Position numbers and translations under genes: made by a program. This document shows positions 1 to 7,207 of a DNA stretch of 39,791 nt, one piece after another (position 1 is the stretch's first letter; every line of letters begins with the position of its first letter). Source of the DNA: Lachnospiraceae bacterium (lineage in GTDB: Bacteria; Bacillota; Clostridia; Lachnospirales; Lachnospiraceae); NCBI GenBank assembly GCA_017438775.1, contig JAFRUR010000058.1, positions 1 through 39,791 of the forward strand. Direction: 5' to 3'. Under the pieces are notes generated by a model. The model searched no databases and was not told the DNA's origin. It saw only the letters and a list, made by a program, of their open reading frames with translations.

Positions 1-252
1 GCCGCTCTCGATCATCTCGGCAGCCGCCGCCAGCGCCTCGTTCTCGCCCTCGCCGTCACACACGACGTCGATCTCGCTGCCGACCTTGATGCAGGCAGCC
101 ATGATCAGCATGGGGCTCTTCGCGTTGACTTCATTGCCGTTGAAGCGGATGGTCACTCTGCAGGGCTGCTTCGCCATCGCGGCGGCAAAGTTGGTGGCAG
201 GGCGCATATGGAAGCCCTGGGCGTTCACGACGGTAAAATGCTTCTGGACCAT
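1..252 (-). CDS. ptsH: HPr phosphocarrier protein of the PTS (partial, 3' end outside window)
   Basis: HPr carries phosphate from enzyme I to the sugar-specific EIIA domains in the cytoplasm. In Gram-positives it also acts as a corepressor partner of CcpA when phosphorylated on Ser46. The 84 visible codons read MVQKHFTVVN, then GFHMRPAT with the active histidine exactly at residue 15, then NAKSPM with Ser46. Both phosphorylation sites are therefore intact. Family length is 85-88 residues, so only a few codons and the stop are missing. The start is an ATG preceded by AAAGGAGAAC. It lies 47 bp downstream of fruA on the same strand, so it is probably the last visible gene of the fructose operon; enzyme I could follow outside the window. 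The methionine after His15 (HMRPA instead of the common HARPA) is a mild variant. Confidence 0.95.
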   Translation of the reverse strand, partial: MVQKHFTVVNAQGFHMRPATNFAAAMAKQPCRVTIRFNGNEVNAKSPMLIMAACIKVGSEIDVVCDGEGENEALAAAAEMIESG

Positions 253-299
253 GTTAGTTCTCCTTTTCTGATGGTGCCGGTTTCCGGGTGTCTGGATGA

Positions 300-2246
300 T
301 CAGGCGTTCTCGGCCTTGTTGGGGCGCTTCAGGACGGCCAGCATGAGCATGCCGACCACGGCGCCGATCGCAAGGGCCAGGAGGTACAGCAGGGGCTTGC
401 CGATGGTGGGCACGACGAAGATGCCGCCGTGAGGGGCCATCAGCGTGCAGCCGAACAGCCAGGACAGGCCGCCGGCGACCGCGGCGCCGATCGCGCAGGC
501 AGGAATGACCTTGAGCGGATAGGAAGCCGCGTAGGGGATCGCGCCCTCGGTGATGAAGGACAGACCCATGACGATGTTCACGATGCCGTTCTTGCGCTCA
601 TCGTCGGTCCAGCGGTTCTTGAAGAAGATGGTGGACAGGGCGATGGCGAGCGGAGGCACCATGCCGCCGATCATGACGGAGGCCATGACCTGGTAGCTCT
701 CGGTCGTGGCAGCGGCCAGCATGCCGGTGCCAAACACGTAGGCAGCCTTGTTGAGCGGGCCGCCCATATCGATGGACATCATGGCGCCCAGGATGCAGCC
801 GAGGACGATGCCCAGGTTATTCTGGTTGAGCCACTGCAGACCGCTGGACAGCGCGTTGTTGAGCACGCCCATGATGGGGTTCACGGCGCACATCATCACG
901 GAGACGATGCCGAGGCCGGCCAGAGGGTAAATGAGGACGGGCTTCAGGCCTTCCAGCGCGTGAGGCAGTCTGTCGCAGGCCTTCTCGAGCTGCTTGAGGA
1001 GCCAGCCGGCCACAAAACCGGCGAGCAGGGCGCCCAGGAAGCCGGACGGGGTGGTCGCGGCAGCGCCGGGATCCGCGAAGGTCGCGCCGCTCGAGGCGAG
1101 CACGCCGCCCACGACGCCGACCAGGAGGCCGGGTCTGTCAGCGATCGACATGGCGATGAAGCCGGCCAGGATCGGAAGCATGAAGTTGAAGGCGTAGCCG
1201 CCCATGGCCTTGAACCACGCGGCAACGGGGGTGACGGAACCAAAGGAGGAACCCATCTCCACACCGGCAGCGGCGTCGATCAGGAAGGCGATGGCGATGA
1301 AGATACCGCCGGCCACAACGAACGGAAGCATGTGGGACACGCCGTTCATCAGGTGCTTGTACAGCTTGCGGCCGAAGCTCTCGTCCGCGGTTTCCGCGGC
1401 GGCCACGGCCTTCTTGTCGGCCTTGAACACGGGGGCTTCGCCGTTCACGATCTTGTTGATCAGTTCTTCGGGCTTGTGGATGCCGTCGGCCACCTTGGTG
1501 GACCACACGGGCTTGCCGTCAAAGCGGGCGGTCTCCACGCTCTTGTCCGCCGCGATGATGATGCCGTCGCAGTTCGCGATCTCTTCCGCGGTCAGAACGT
1601 TCTTCGCGCCGCCGGAGCCGTTGGTCTCGACCTTGATCGGGATGCCGAGCTTTTCGCCGGCCTTGGCCAGGGCTTCCGCCGCCATGTAGGTGTGGGCGAT
1701 GCCGGTCGGGCACGCAGTCACGGCGAGGACGCGGTAGCCGTCCTTCTTCTCCGCAGCGGGAGCAGCGGCCGCCTTCACTTCCTCGGGGAACTTCTCGGTC
1801 TCCTTCGCGTCGATGAGCGCGAGGAACTCCTCCGGCGTCTTGGCGTCCTTCAGGCCCTGGGTGAACTCCATATCCATCAGGAGCTGCATCATGCGGGCGA
1901 GGACTTCCATGTGGACGTCGCCGTCGGTGGTGGCGGCGATCATGAACACGAGCTTGCAGGGATCTCCGTCAGGGGACTCATAGTCCACGCCGGCAGGGAC
2001 CGTGATCGCGGTCAGGGCAGGGGCCTTGACGGCTTCGCTTTTCGCGTGGGGAATGGCGATCTCCATGCCGATGGCGGTGGTGCCCATCGCCTCGCGGGCC
2101 AGGATGCCCTCTTTGTACGCGGCCGTGTCGACGAGATTTCCGCAGGCCTCGTGAAGGCCCACCAGGATGTCGATCGCTTCGGCCTTGCTTGCCGGGGCGG
2201 CACCGATCCGGATGCCCTCCTTCTTCAGCAGGTCAGTGATTCTCAT
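300..2246 (-). CDS. fruA: PTS fructose transporter, fused EIIABC
   Basis: Takes up fructose across the membrane and phosphorylates it to fructose-1-phosphate. The 648-residue protein has three domains in order. EIIA (about 1-150) has the phospho-acceptor His67 in IAIPHAKS. EIIB (about 170-270) has Cys179 in TACPTGIAHT. EIIC (about 290-640) is strongly hydrophobic with many membrane segments. This A-B-C order and length match Firmicute FruA. I chose the ATG at 2246 because GGGAGGAAA lies just upstream; the frame is open 15 codons further but without a ribosome site. It follows fruK by 54 bp and precedes HPr by 47 bp, consistent with one transcript. An Ala/Lys-rich linker of about 20 residues joins EIIA to EIIB. 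Confidence 0.96.
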   Translation of the reverse strand: MRITDLLKKEGIRIGAAPASKAEAIDILVGLHEACGNLVDTAAYKEGILAREAMGTTAIGMEIAIPHAKSEAVKAPALTAITVPAGVDYESPDGDPCKLVFMIAATTDGDVHMEVLARMMQLLMDMEFTQGLKDAKTPEEFLALIDAKETEKFPEEVKAAAAPAAEKKDGYRVLAVTACPTGIAHTYMAAEALAKAGEKLGIPIKVETNGSGGAKNVLTAEEIANCDGIIIAADKSVETARFDGKPVWSTKVADGIHKPEELINKIVNGEAPVFKADKKAVAAAETADESFGRKLYKHLMNGVSHMLPFVVAGGIFIAIAFLIDAAAGVEMGSSFGSVTPVAAWFKAMGGYAFNFMLPILAGFIAMSIADRPGLLVGVVGGVLASSGATFADPGAAATTPSGFLGALLAGFVAGWLLKQLEKACDRLPHALEGLKPVLIYPLAGLGIVSVMMCAVNPIMGVLNNALSSGLQWLNQNNLGIVLGCILGAMMSIDMGGPLNKAAYVFGTGMLAAATTESYQVMASVMIGGMVPPLAIALSTIFFKNRWTDDERKNGIVNIVMGLSFITEGAIPYAASYPLKVIPACAIGAAVAGGLSWLFGCTLMAPHGGIFVVPTIGKPLLYLLALAIGAVVGMLMLAVLKRPNKAENA

Positions 2247-2300
2247 GTTTGCAGTTTCCTCCCTCTTTTTGATTGGTCCGTAGAAGACCAACGTTTTCTT

Positions 2301-3203
2301 TTATCCGATCGCCATGAGTTCGTCGATCTTTTCTCTCGTGGCGAGACCGCTCAGAAACGCAGTTGCGCTGCCGCACGCGCTGCCCAGAAGCAGGGCGTAG
2401 GCGTAGTCGTTCTTCTCGATGCACCCGGCAACAAAACCGGCCACCATCGAGTCACCGGAACCGACGGTGTTGAGGACCTTTCCCTTGAAAACGCCGCGGG
2501 TGTGCACGCCGCCGAACTCGTCCAGCAGCATGGCGCCGTCCCCGCCCAGGGAGACGAGGACGTTCTTCGCGCCCATCTCCTGGAGCTTCTTTGCGTAGTG
2601 CAGGGTGGTGTCCGCGTCCTCCACGGGCACGCCGAAGATCTCCGAGATCTCCTGGCGGTTGGGTTTGATCATGAAGGGACGATACTTGAGCGAATTGACC
2701 AGGAGCTGTCTGGTCGCGTCCACAACGATGCGGACGTCCCTGCCCTGGAGCCTCTCGAGGACCCGCTCGTAGGTGTCGTCCGGCATGGTCTTCGGGATGC
2801 TGCCGGAGAGGATGAGCGTGTCTCCGTCCGCGATGGCGTCGGTCTTCTTCATGAAGGCCTCGAGGGCCTCGTCGTCGATGTGCGGCCCCTGGCCGTTGAT
2901 CTCGGTCTCCTCTTCGGACTTGATCTTGACGTTGATGCGGGAGACGCCTTCCTTCAGGTGAATGAAGTCTGTGCGGATCCCGGGACGGGCCGTGCCCTTC
3001 TCGATCGCGTCCCCGGTAAAGCCGGCCACGAAGCCCAGGGCCGTGGACTCAAGGCCCAGCTCCGCGAGCACGTGGGAGACGTTAATGCCCTTGCCCCCGA
3101 AGTAGTACTCCTCGGACGTGGTCCGGTTGGTGATGCCGTTCACGAGCCGGTCGATGTGAACGACGTAGTCGATGGCGGGATTGAGTGTAACGGTGTAGAT
3201 CAA
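2301..3203 (-). CDS. fruK: 1-phosphofructokinase (PfkB family)
   Basis: Phosphorylates fructose-1-phosphate to fructose-1,6-bisphosphate with ATP, the step after FruA uptake. The 300 residues show the PfkB/ribokinase fold signatures: TLNPAIDYVV at the N-terminus, FGGKGINVS near residue 36, and TVGSGDSMVAGF near the C-terminus with the catalytic aspartate. Length is typical. The start is a TTG codon at 3201-3203 that overlaps the fruR stop by four bases (TTGA). It is preceded by the near-perfect ribosome site AAGGAGGTGAG, so translation is probably coupled to fruR but strong on its own. The alternative tagatose-6-phosphate kinase is unlikely given fruA and fruR next door. Confidence 0.95.
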   Translation of the reverse strand: MIYTVTLNPAIDYVVHIDRLVNGITNRTTSEEYYFGGKGINVSHVLAELGLESTALGFVAGFTGDAIEKGTARPGIRTDFIHLKEGVSRINVKIKSEEETEINGQGPHIDDEALEAFMKKTDAIADGDTLILSGSIPKTMPDDTYERVLERLQGRDVRIVVDATRQLLVNSLKYRPFMIKPNRQEISEIFGVPVEDADTTLHYAKKLQEMGAKNVLVSLGGDGAMLLDEFGGVHTRGVFKGKVLNTVGSGDSMVAGFVAGCIEKNDYAYALLLGSACGSATAFLSGLATREKIDELMAIG

Positions 3204-3949
3204 CGGCTCACCTCCTTAATGATGGTGCTTTCGCTGTACTTTTTGTCCTTCGGCATCCGGTCCGTGAGAATGCAGCAGGCGGACAGCGGCGCAAATGTGA
3301 CGGAGAACGCGCGGTTGAACTTCGTGTGGTCGGCCAGAACGAAGGAGATGAAGCTGCGCCCGATGGCGCCTCCCTTCATGGCCGCCTCCTCCACGTCAGG
3401 GGTGGTGAACCCCTCTCCGACGGTGATGCCGTTGGTGCCCATAAAGGCCTTCGTGAAGTTGAAGTTCGAGATCCCGCGCAGGCCTTCCGCCCCGACGGCC
3501 GCCTCGGTGGACGGACGGAGCTTTCCGCCGATCAGGTGCACGTTGAGTCCCGCCTGCAGGAGCCGGTAGGCGTGAAGGACGCCGTTGGTGACGTACGTCG
3601 CCTTCGTGTTGGTCAGATAGGGGATCATGCAGGCCGTGGTCGTCCCGGAGTCGATGAAGACGAAGTCCTCGTCCCGGATGAGCGAAGCCGCGTAACGGCC
3701 GATCGCGTCCTTCTCCTCGAACTTGATGGTCTCGCGCCGGCTGACGCTCTCCTCTTCCAGGCCCATCCTCCGGACCGACGTCGCGCCGCCGAAGACCTTG
3801 TTGAGCTTTCCGTCTTTCGCAAGCACGCCGAGGTCGCGGCGGATGGTCGCCTCGGAGGCGCCCAGCAGCGCAGTGAGCTGCGCGACCGTGACGGTCCCCT
3901 CCGTGTCCAGGTATTCGAGGATCTTTTTGTAACGTTCCTGAGCGATCAT
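3200..3949 (-). CDS. fruR: DeoR-family transcriptional regulator of the fructose operon
   Basis: Probably represses the fru operon and is released by a phosphosugar, usually fructose-1-phosphate in this family. The 249-residue protein has an N-terminal winged helix (about 1-57) with the DeoR recognition pattern ASEATIRRDL followed by VFGGA, and a C-terminal sugar-phosphate-binding domain with the conserved DSGTTT and TNG motifs. The ATG at 3949 is preceded by GGAGGGAAGG; 17 more upstream codons are open but without a ribosome site and run through the -10 box. It is the first gene of the operon and overlaps fruK by four bases, so it is autoregulated if the repeats upstream are its operators. 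The effector is inferred from context only. Confidence 0.92.
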   Translation of the reverse strand: MIAQERYKKILEYLDTEGTVTVAQLTALLGASEATIRRDLGVLAKDGKLNKVFGGATSVRRMGLEEESVSRRETIKFEEKDAIGRYAASLIRDEDFVFIDSGTTTACMIPYLTNTKATYVTNGVLHAYRLLQAGLNVHLIGGKLRPSTEAAVGAEGLRGISNFNFTKAFMGTNGITVGEGFTTPDVEEAAMKGGAIGRSFISFVLADHTKFNRAFSVTFAPLSACCILTDRMPKDKKYSESTIIKEVSR

Positions 3950-3967
3950 AACCTTCCCTCCAGTCTC

Positions 3968-3996
3968 ACCATACCCCATCGCCGGATTAAAATCAA
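3968..3996 (-). promoter_or_regulatory. Predicted sigma-A promoter of the fruR-fruK-fruA-HPr operon
   Basis: Reading the minus strand, TTGATT (3991-3996) and TATGGT (3968-3973) are separated by exactly 17 bp. The predicted start near 3961 leaves a very short leader that begins at the ribosome site of fruR. The -35 box lies next to the first of three operator-like repeats. Seen in the sequence only. Confidence 0.6.
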
Positions 3997-4001
3997 GCAT
4001 T

Positions 4002-4052
4002 TTCGCTCAAAAATGATAAATTTTTACTCAAACTCGAAAAAATTCGTTCAAA
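4002..4052 (-). promoter_or_regulatory. Three direct repeats, candidate FruR operators
   Basis: Minus-strand copies TTTGAACGAA (4043-4052), TTTGAGTAAA (4023-4032) and TTTGAGCGAA (4002-4011) fit TTTGARYRAA. They start 20 and 21 bp apart, about two helical turns, so they lie on one face of the DNA. The surrounding stretch is AT-rich in an otherwise GC-rich region. They sit directly upstream of and beside the -35 box of the fru promoter. DeoR-family repressors commonly bind such repeats near their own promoters; the assignment to FruR is inference. Confidence 0.6.
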
Positions 4053-4184
4053 CTTGATCACGCAATTCCATTTTCGGGCCGGCGGAAGCCGCCTGAGCCA
4101 GGCCTCTCAAAGACACCGCTTTCGGCACGGAAACGGACCTGCGCCAAAATCAGGTGATCCGCTTTCGGCCGATATGACGGCAAC

Positions 4185-4231
4185 AAAAAAACAGCCCCAA
4201 ACCACGGAAAACCGTGATTTGCGACTGCTGT
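4185..4231 (-). terminator. Rho-independent terminator of the tRNA operon
   Basis: On the minus strand a 9-bp stem (AAATCACGG with CCGTGGTTT, loop TTTT) is enclosed by a weaker outer ACAGC/GCTGT pairing and is followed directly by seven T (4185-4191). It begins about 10 bases after the end of tRNA-Lys and closes the four-tRNA transcript. Confidence 0.85.
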
Positions 4232-4240
4232 GATTTTTCC

Positions 4241-4313
4241 TGAGCCATGGGGGATTCGAACCCCCGACAACCTGATTAAAAGTCAGGTGCTCTACCGACT
4301 GAGCTAATGGCCC
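4241..4313 (-). tRNA. tRNA-Lys (anticodon TTT)
   Basis: A 73-base cloverleaf on the minus strand. The acceptor stem is GGGCCAT with ATGGCTC (one G-T pair) and the discriminator base is A. The anticodon arm is CCTGA-CTTTTAA-TCAGG with TTT at 4278-4280, and the T arm contains GGTTCGAATC. The 3' CCA is not encoded. It is the last of four tRNA genes in one transcript. A terminator-like hairpin separates it from tRNA-Gln. Confidence 0.97.
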
Positions 4314-4317
4314 CTGT

Positions 4318-4354
4318 AAAAAAGCCCCGGGTCCATCCGCCGGACCTTGGGCTC
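4318..4354 (-). terminator. Terminator-like hairpin between tRNA-Gln and tRNA-Lys
   Basis: On the minus strand a hairpin (outer AGCCC/GGGCT, two mismatches, inner GGTCC/GGACC, 7-base loop) is followed by six T (4318-4323). It has the form of an intrinsic terminator. However, it lies inside the tRNA cluster, only about 5 bases before the 5' end of tRNA-Lys, so it may attenuate expression of tRNA-Lys or serve as a processing signal. There is no room for a separate promoter for tRNA-Lys. Confidence 0.6.
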
Positions 4355-4355
4355 A

Positions 4356-4427
4356 CTGGGCCAGCTGGATTCGAACCAGCGAATGCAGGAGTCAAAGTCC
4401 TGTGCCTTACCGCTTGGCGATGGCCCA
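4356..4427 (-). tRNA. tRNA-Gln (anticodon TTG)
   Basis: A 72-base cloverleaf on the minus strand. The acceptor stem TGGGCCA/TGGCCCA is perfect and the discriminator is G, as expected for glutamine. The anticodon arm is CAGGA-CTTTGAC-TCCTG with TTG, and the T arm has GGTTCGAATCC. CCA is not encoded. Third gene of the tRNA operon. Confidence 0.96.
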
Positions 4428-4452
4428 AGGCTATGCCGGCCGAAAGCCGGAG

Positions 4453-4527
4453 GGTGGGTAGTGGGACTCGAACCCACGACCTTCAGAGCCACAATCTGAC
4501 GCGCTAACCAACTGTGCTATACCCACC
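4453..4527 (-). tRNA. tRNA-His (anticodon GTG)
   Basis: A 75-base cloverleaf on the minus strand. It includes the extra G at position -1 that pairs with C73, the identity element of tRNA-His. It is encoded here, giving an eight-pair acceptor stem from GGTGGGTA. The anticodon arm is TCAGA-TTGTGGC-TCTGA with GTG, and the T arm has GGTTCGAGTCC. CCA is not encoded. Second gene of the operon. Confidence 0.96.
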
Positions 4528-4545
4528 ATATTTCCCACAAGGGAG

Positions 4546-4616
4546 AGCGGGTGATGGGAATCGAACCCACGTGTCCAGCTTGGAAGGCTGGTGTTCTACC
4601 ATTGAACTACACCCGC
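4546..4616 (-). tRNA. tRNA-Gly (anticodon TCC)
   Basis: A 71-base cloverleaf on the minus strand. The acceptor stem GCGGGTG/CACCCGC is perfect and the discriminator is T. The anticodon arm is CCAGC-CTTCCAA-GCTGG with TCC, and the T arm has GGTTCGATTCC. CCA is not encoded. First gene of the operon, about 28 bases from the predicted transcription start. Confidence 0.97.
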
Positions 4617-4650
4617 AAAAATGCAGCGCGCTCTCAAAAGCGCGAAGTTG

Positions 4651-4680
4651 ATTATACTCTACAGGCTGCGTCGTTGTCAA
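4651..4680 (-). promoter_or_regulatory. Consensus promoter of the tRNA operon
   Basis: Minus-strand TTGACA (4675-4680) and TATAAT (4651-4656), both perfect consensus, are separated by 18 bp. The predicted start near 4644 coincides with the 5' edge of a small hairpin (4627-4644, CGCGCT/AGCGCG), so the primary transcript would begin with a stem-loop ahead of tRNA-Gly. A strong promoter is expected for stable RNA. Confidence 0.85.
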
Positions 4681-4724
4681 CCGTTTTTGCGCCGGGGGCA
4701 GTATCGCATCAGCCGCAGCTGGTC

Positions 4725-5237
4725 TCAATACCCGAAAACGTACTCCCGGTCCCTTCCGTCCAGGTAATTGATGTTGTAATGCGCCTCGCCCTTATCGTCG
4801 ATGTCCATGAGGATCCAGCTGGGACGGCCGTTCTCCTGGCGCGGGAACGAGAGGCTCCCGGGATTGAGGACCGTCACGCCCTCCTGCGTCTGCACCGAGG
4901 GGCGGTGGGTGTGGCCGAACATCACCACGTCAAAGCCGCGCTCCTTCGCCTCGTAGAACAGGGGCAGGGCCCCGCGGTAGACGGCCCGGTCGTGCCCGTG
5001 GATCAGCAGGCATTTGTACTTCCCGAACTGCGCGGTCTCCTCTTTGGGCAGGTCCCCCAGAAAATCCCCGTTGCCCCGCACGATGTACAGCGGATAGGGG
5101 CAGAGTTTCCGGAAGCTGTTTGCGTCCATGTAGACGTCGCCCAGGTGGACCACCGCGTCCGCTCCGCCGCAGGTCTTCATCAGCTTTTTGAAGTTGTCGT
5201 TGCGCCCGTGGGTATCACTGACGATGACGATTCTCAT
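4725..5237 (-). CDS. YfcE/MJ0936-type metallophosphoesterase
   Basis: A small cytoplasmic calcineurin-like phosphodiesterase. The physiological substrate of this family is mostly unknown. All metal-binding motifs are present in order across 170 residues: SDTHGR (7-12), HLGDV, RGNGD, IHGHD and FGHTHRP. Length is typical for the MJ0936/YfcE group and there is no signal peptide or membrane segment. The ATG at 5237 lies inside the end of rdgB, a 23-bp overlap, so the two are very likely co-translated. The same pairing of an RdgB/HAM1 enzyme with a YfcE-like phosphodiesterase occurs in other Firmicutes and suggests a shared house-cleaning role; that role is inference. Confidence 0.9.
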   Translation of the reverse strand: MRIVIVSDTHGRNDNFKKLMKTCGGADAVVHLGDVYMDANSFRKLCPYPLYIVRGNGDFLGDLPKEETAQFGKYKCLLIHGHDRAVYRGALPLFYEAKERGFDVVMFGHTHRPSVQTQEGVTVLNPGSLSFPRQENGRPSWILMDIDDKGEAHYNINYLDGRDREYVFGY

Positions 5238-5844
5238 AGGCCCGTATCACCTCTTCCATCCGCCGCAGCGCCTTGCCGCGGTGGCTGATCTTATTTTTCT
5301 CCTCCATCGGGATCTCCGCGCTGGTCTTTCCCAGTTCGGGGAGGTAAAAGATCGGGTCGTAGCCAAAGCCGTTCTCTCCGCGCTCCTCGTACCCGATGAT
5401 GCCCTCCACGGCCTCCCGCACCACGGCTTCGGTCCCGTCCGGGAAGACCGCGGCGATGGCGCTCACGAACCGCGCCGTCCTCTCCTCGTCCGGCACGCCC
5501 TCCAGCAGGCCGACGATAGCCGCGTTCTTGAGTCTGTACGAGGTATCCTCGCCCATCCAGCGCGCGGAATACACGCCGGGCTTTTTATGGAGATAGTCCA
5601 CCTCCAGGCCGGAATCGTCCGCGAGAACCAGCAGTCCGGGCCACAGGCCGCGGGCCTTTTCCGCCACCGCGCGGGCCTTGATGAGGGCGTTCTCCTCAAA
5701 GGTGGTGCCGGTCTCCTCCGGTTCGCAGAAAGCCTCCGCCTCCCGCATCGACATGACACGCGCGTCCAGGTCCGACAGGATCTCGCGCACCTCGCGCATC
5801 TTGCCCGGGTTGCCCGTGGCAAAGATCACGGTTCTGATCTGCAT
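5215..5844 (-). CDS. rdgB: XTP/dITP diphosphatase (RdgB/HAM1 family)
   Basis: Hydrolyses non-canonical purine nucleoside triphosphates (XTP, dITP, ITP) to the monophosphate, keeping them out of nucleic acids. The 209-residue protein starts VIFATGNPGK, the family's N-terminal substrate loop. It has LADDSGLEVD in the middle, with the conserved aspartates, and GFGYDPIFYLPE plus ISHRGKA near the end. Length matches the family. The ATG at 5844 has AAGGAGGAAC upstream; a further 29 codons are open but GC-rich with no ribosome site. It overlaps the downstream phosphodiesterase by 23 bp. Confidence 0.95.
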   Translation of the reverse strand: MQIRTVIFATGNPGKMREVREILSDLDARVMSMREAEAFCEPEETGTTFEENALIKARAVAEKARGLWPGLLVLADDSGLEVDYLHKKPGVYSARWMGEDTSYRLKNAAIVGLLEGVPDEERTARFVSAIAAVFPDGTEAVVREAVEGIIGYEERGENGFGYDPIFYLPELGKTSAEIPMEEKNKISHRGKALRRMEEVIRAYENRHRQ

Positions 5845-5869
5845 CCGATGTTCCTCCTTGTACCGGGAT

Positions 5870-5917
5870 CGCCGGCCCGTTCTCCCCGGCGCATATCGAT
5901 CCGCCCCAGGGCCGGCG
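5870..5917. other. Stem-loop in the gap upstream of rdgB
   Basis: CGCCGGCCC and its exact complement close a 9-bp stem around about 30 bases, in the 109-bp gap between the THUMP methyltransferase and rdgB. There is no T run on either side, so it is not an intrinsic terminator. It could be an RNA processing or stability element in the intercistronic mRNA. Nothing else is seen in this gap. Confidence 0.4.
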
Positions 5918-5953
5918 TTCTGCGCTGTCACGAATCCGGCGGGACGTTTTACC

Positions 5954-7126
5954 TTATGCCTCTTCCGCGCCCTGCTCCGCGCGCCTTCTGGGCGGGCGCG
6001 GGCCCGGGAACTGGTAGAAATCCGTGCGGATCATCCCGTTGTAGACCTTGCGCTTCTTCTCCGCCTTTCGCCCGATATAGCTTTCCGTCTCCTCCCACGA
6101 GGAGATCAGATACAGAGACCAGGTGTCCAGCTCGCGGAACCGCTCACCCAGCGCCCCGTAGATCTCCGGGAGGGCCTTCTTCTCCGAGAGGCGCTCTCCG
6201 TAGGGCGGGTTGGTCACGATGAAGCCGTACTTCTTCGGGTGGCTCAGGGCCGCGACGGGGCGTTGCTGGAAGTGGATCAGACCGTCCACGCCGGCCCGGC
6301 GCGCGTTCTCGCGCGCGGACTTCACCACGTCTCCGTCGATGTCATAGCCCTGGATGTCCGTCTCCACGGACAGGTCCACCTCTTCCCGCGCCTCCTCGCG
6401 CGCCTCGCGGAAGGTCTTCTCTCCGCCTAAGAACGCCCAGTTCTGCGCGAGGAAATCGCGGGTCATGCCCGGTGCGATCTTCGCGGCCATGAGGGCGGCC
6501 TCGATCGGGAAGGTGCCGCTCCCGCAGAACGGGTCCACGAGGATGCGGTCCGCCCTCCAGGGCGTCAGCATGAGGAGCGCCGCGGCCAGGGTCTCCGTCA
6601 GGGGCGCCTGCGCCGTGGCCTGCCGGTAGCCGCGCTTGTGAAGCGAGAGCCCCGTCGTATCCAGGGTGACGTGCACCTCGTCCTTCAGGAGAAAGACGCG
6701 CACCGGAAAGGGGAGGCCCGTCTCCGCGAACCAGTCCTGCCGGTACACGGATTTGAGGCGCTCCACCATGGCCTTCTTCATGATGGACTGGATGTCCGAG
6801 GGGGAGAAAAGCTTCGACTTGACCGACGATGCCTTGGCCACCCAGAACCTGCCGTCCCGGGGGATAAATTCCTCCCACGGCAGCGCGCGGGTGCCCTCGA
6901 ACAATTCGTCAAAGGTCTCCGCGTGGAAGCGCCCGACCTCGAGCAGCACGCGTTCCGCGGTCCGCAGGCCGACGTTGGCCCGCGCCACGGCCTCCGCGTC
7001 GCCGGCAAAGCTCACGCGCCCGTCCGTCACCTCGCCGGGCTCATAGCCCAGCGCGTCGATCTCCCGTTTCAGGACCGCCTCCATGCCGAAGTGGCAGGGC
7101 GCGGTCAGCGTAAAAACCTGTCCCAT
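5954..7126 (-). CDS. THUMP-domain class I RNA methyltransferase (RlmL N-terminal/YpsC-like)
   Basis: Predicted to transfer a methyl group from S-adenosylmethionine to N2 of a guanine in RNA, most likely 23S rRNA as for the RlmL/RlmK group. The 390 residues contain a ferredoxin-like and THUMP region (about 1-160), then a Rossmann methyltransferase domain with DPFCGSGT at 198-205 (SAM binding) and NPPYG at 306-310, the N6/N2-type catalytic motif. Length matches Bacillus YpsC, not the longer two-domain E. coli RlmKL. The ATG at 7126 has GGAGAG 10 bases upstream. The C-terminal tail is basic and proline/arginine-rich. The exact target nucleotide cannot be read from the sequence. Confidence 0.88.
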   Translation of the reverse strand: MGQVFTLTAPCHFGMEAVLKREIDALGYEPGEVTDGRVSFAGDAEAVARANVGLRTAERVLLEVGRFHAETFDELFEGTRALPWEEFIPRDGRFWVAKASSVKSKLFSPSDIQSIMKKAMVERLKSVYRQDWFAETGLPFPVRVFLLKDEVHVTLDTTGLSLHKRGYRQATAQAPLTETLAAALLMLTPWRADRILVDPFCGSGTFPIEAALMAAKIAPGMTRDFLAQNWAFLGGEKTFREAREEAREEVDLSVETDIQGYDIDGDVVKSARENARRAGVDGLIHFQQRPVAALSHPKKYGFIVTNPPYGERLSEKKALPEIYGALGERFRELDTWSLYLISSWEETESYIGRKAEKKRKVYNGMIRTDFYQFPGPRPPRRRAEQGAEEA

Positions 7127-7151
7127 AAAGCGTGATCTCTCCGAAAGAATG

Positions 7152-7193
7152 CAGGGCGCAAAAGCCCCCGGAGCCGGGAGCCTTCGCGCCCTG
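7152..7193 (-). other. Long hairpin between the DUF1700-type gene and the methyltransferase gene
   Basis: On the minus strand CAGGGCGC pairs with GCGCCCTG, and the pairing continues inward (GAAGGCTCCCGG with CCGGGGGCTTTT, including G-T pairs) to a very small loop, about 19 pairs in all. The following bases are CATTCTTTC, only weakly T-rich. It is either a weak or attenuating terminator or an mRNA-stabilising element. Confidence 0.5.
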
Positions 7194-7207
7194 TGTGCGC
7201 AATTCCG

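Noticed and set aside
429..3569. A 1046-codon open frame on the plus strand across fruA, fruK and fruR
   Set aside because: It is antisense to three well-supported genes. Its product is dominated by Gly, His, Arg, Val, Asp and Glu, typical of the complement of GC-rich codons. It has no ribosome site or recognisable domain.
4116..4169. Direct repeat CCGCTTTCGGC, two copies 43 bp apart, between the tRNA terminator and the fru promoter
   Set aside because: Only two short copies in GC-rich spacer DNA, with no link to a promoter or gene; likely chance.
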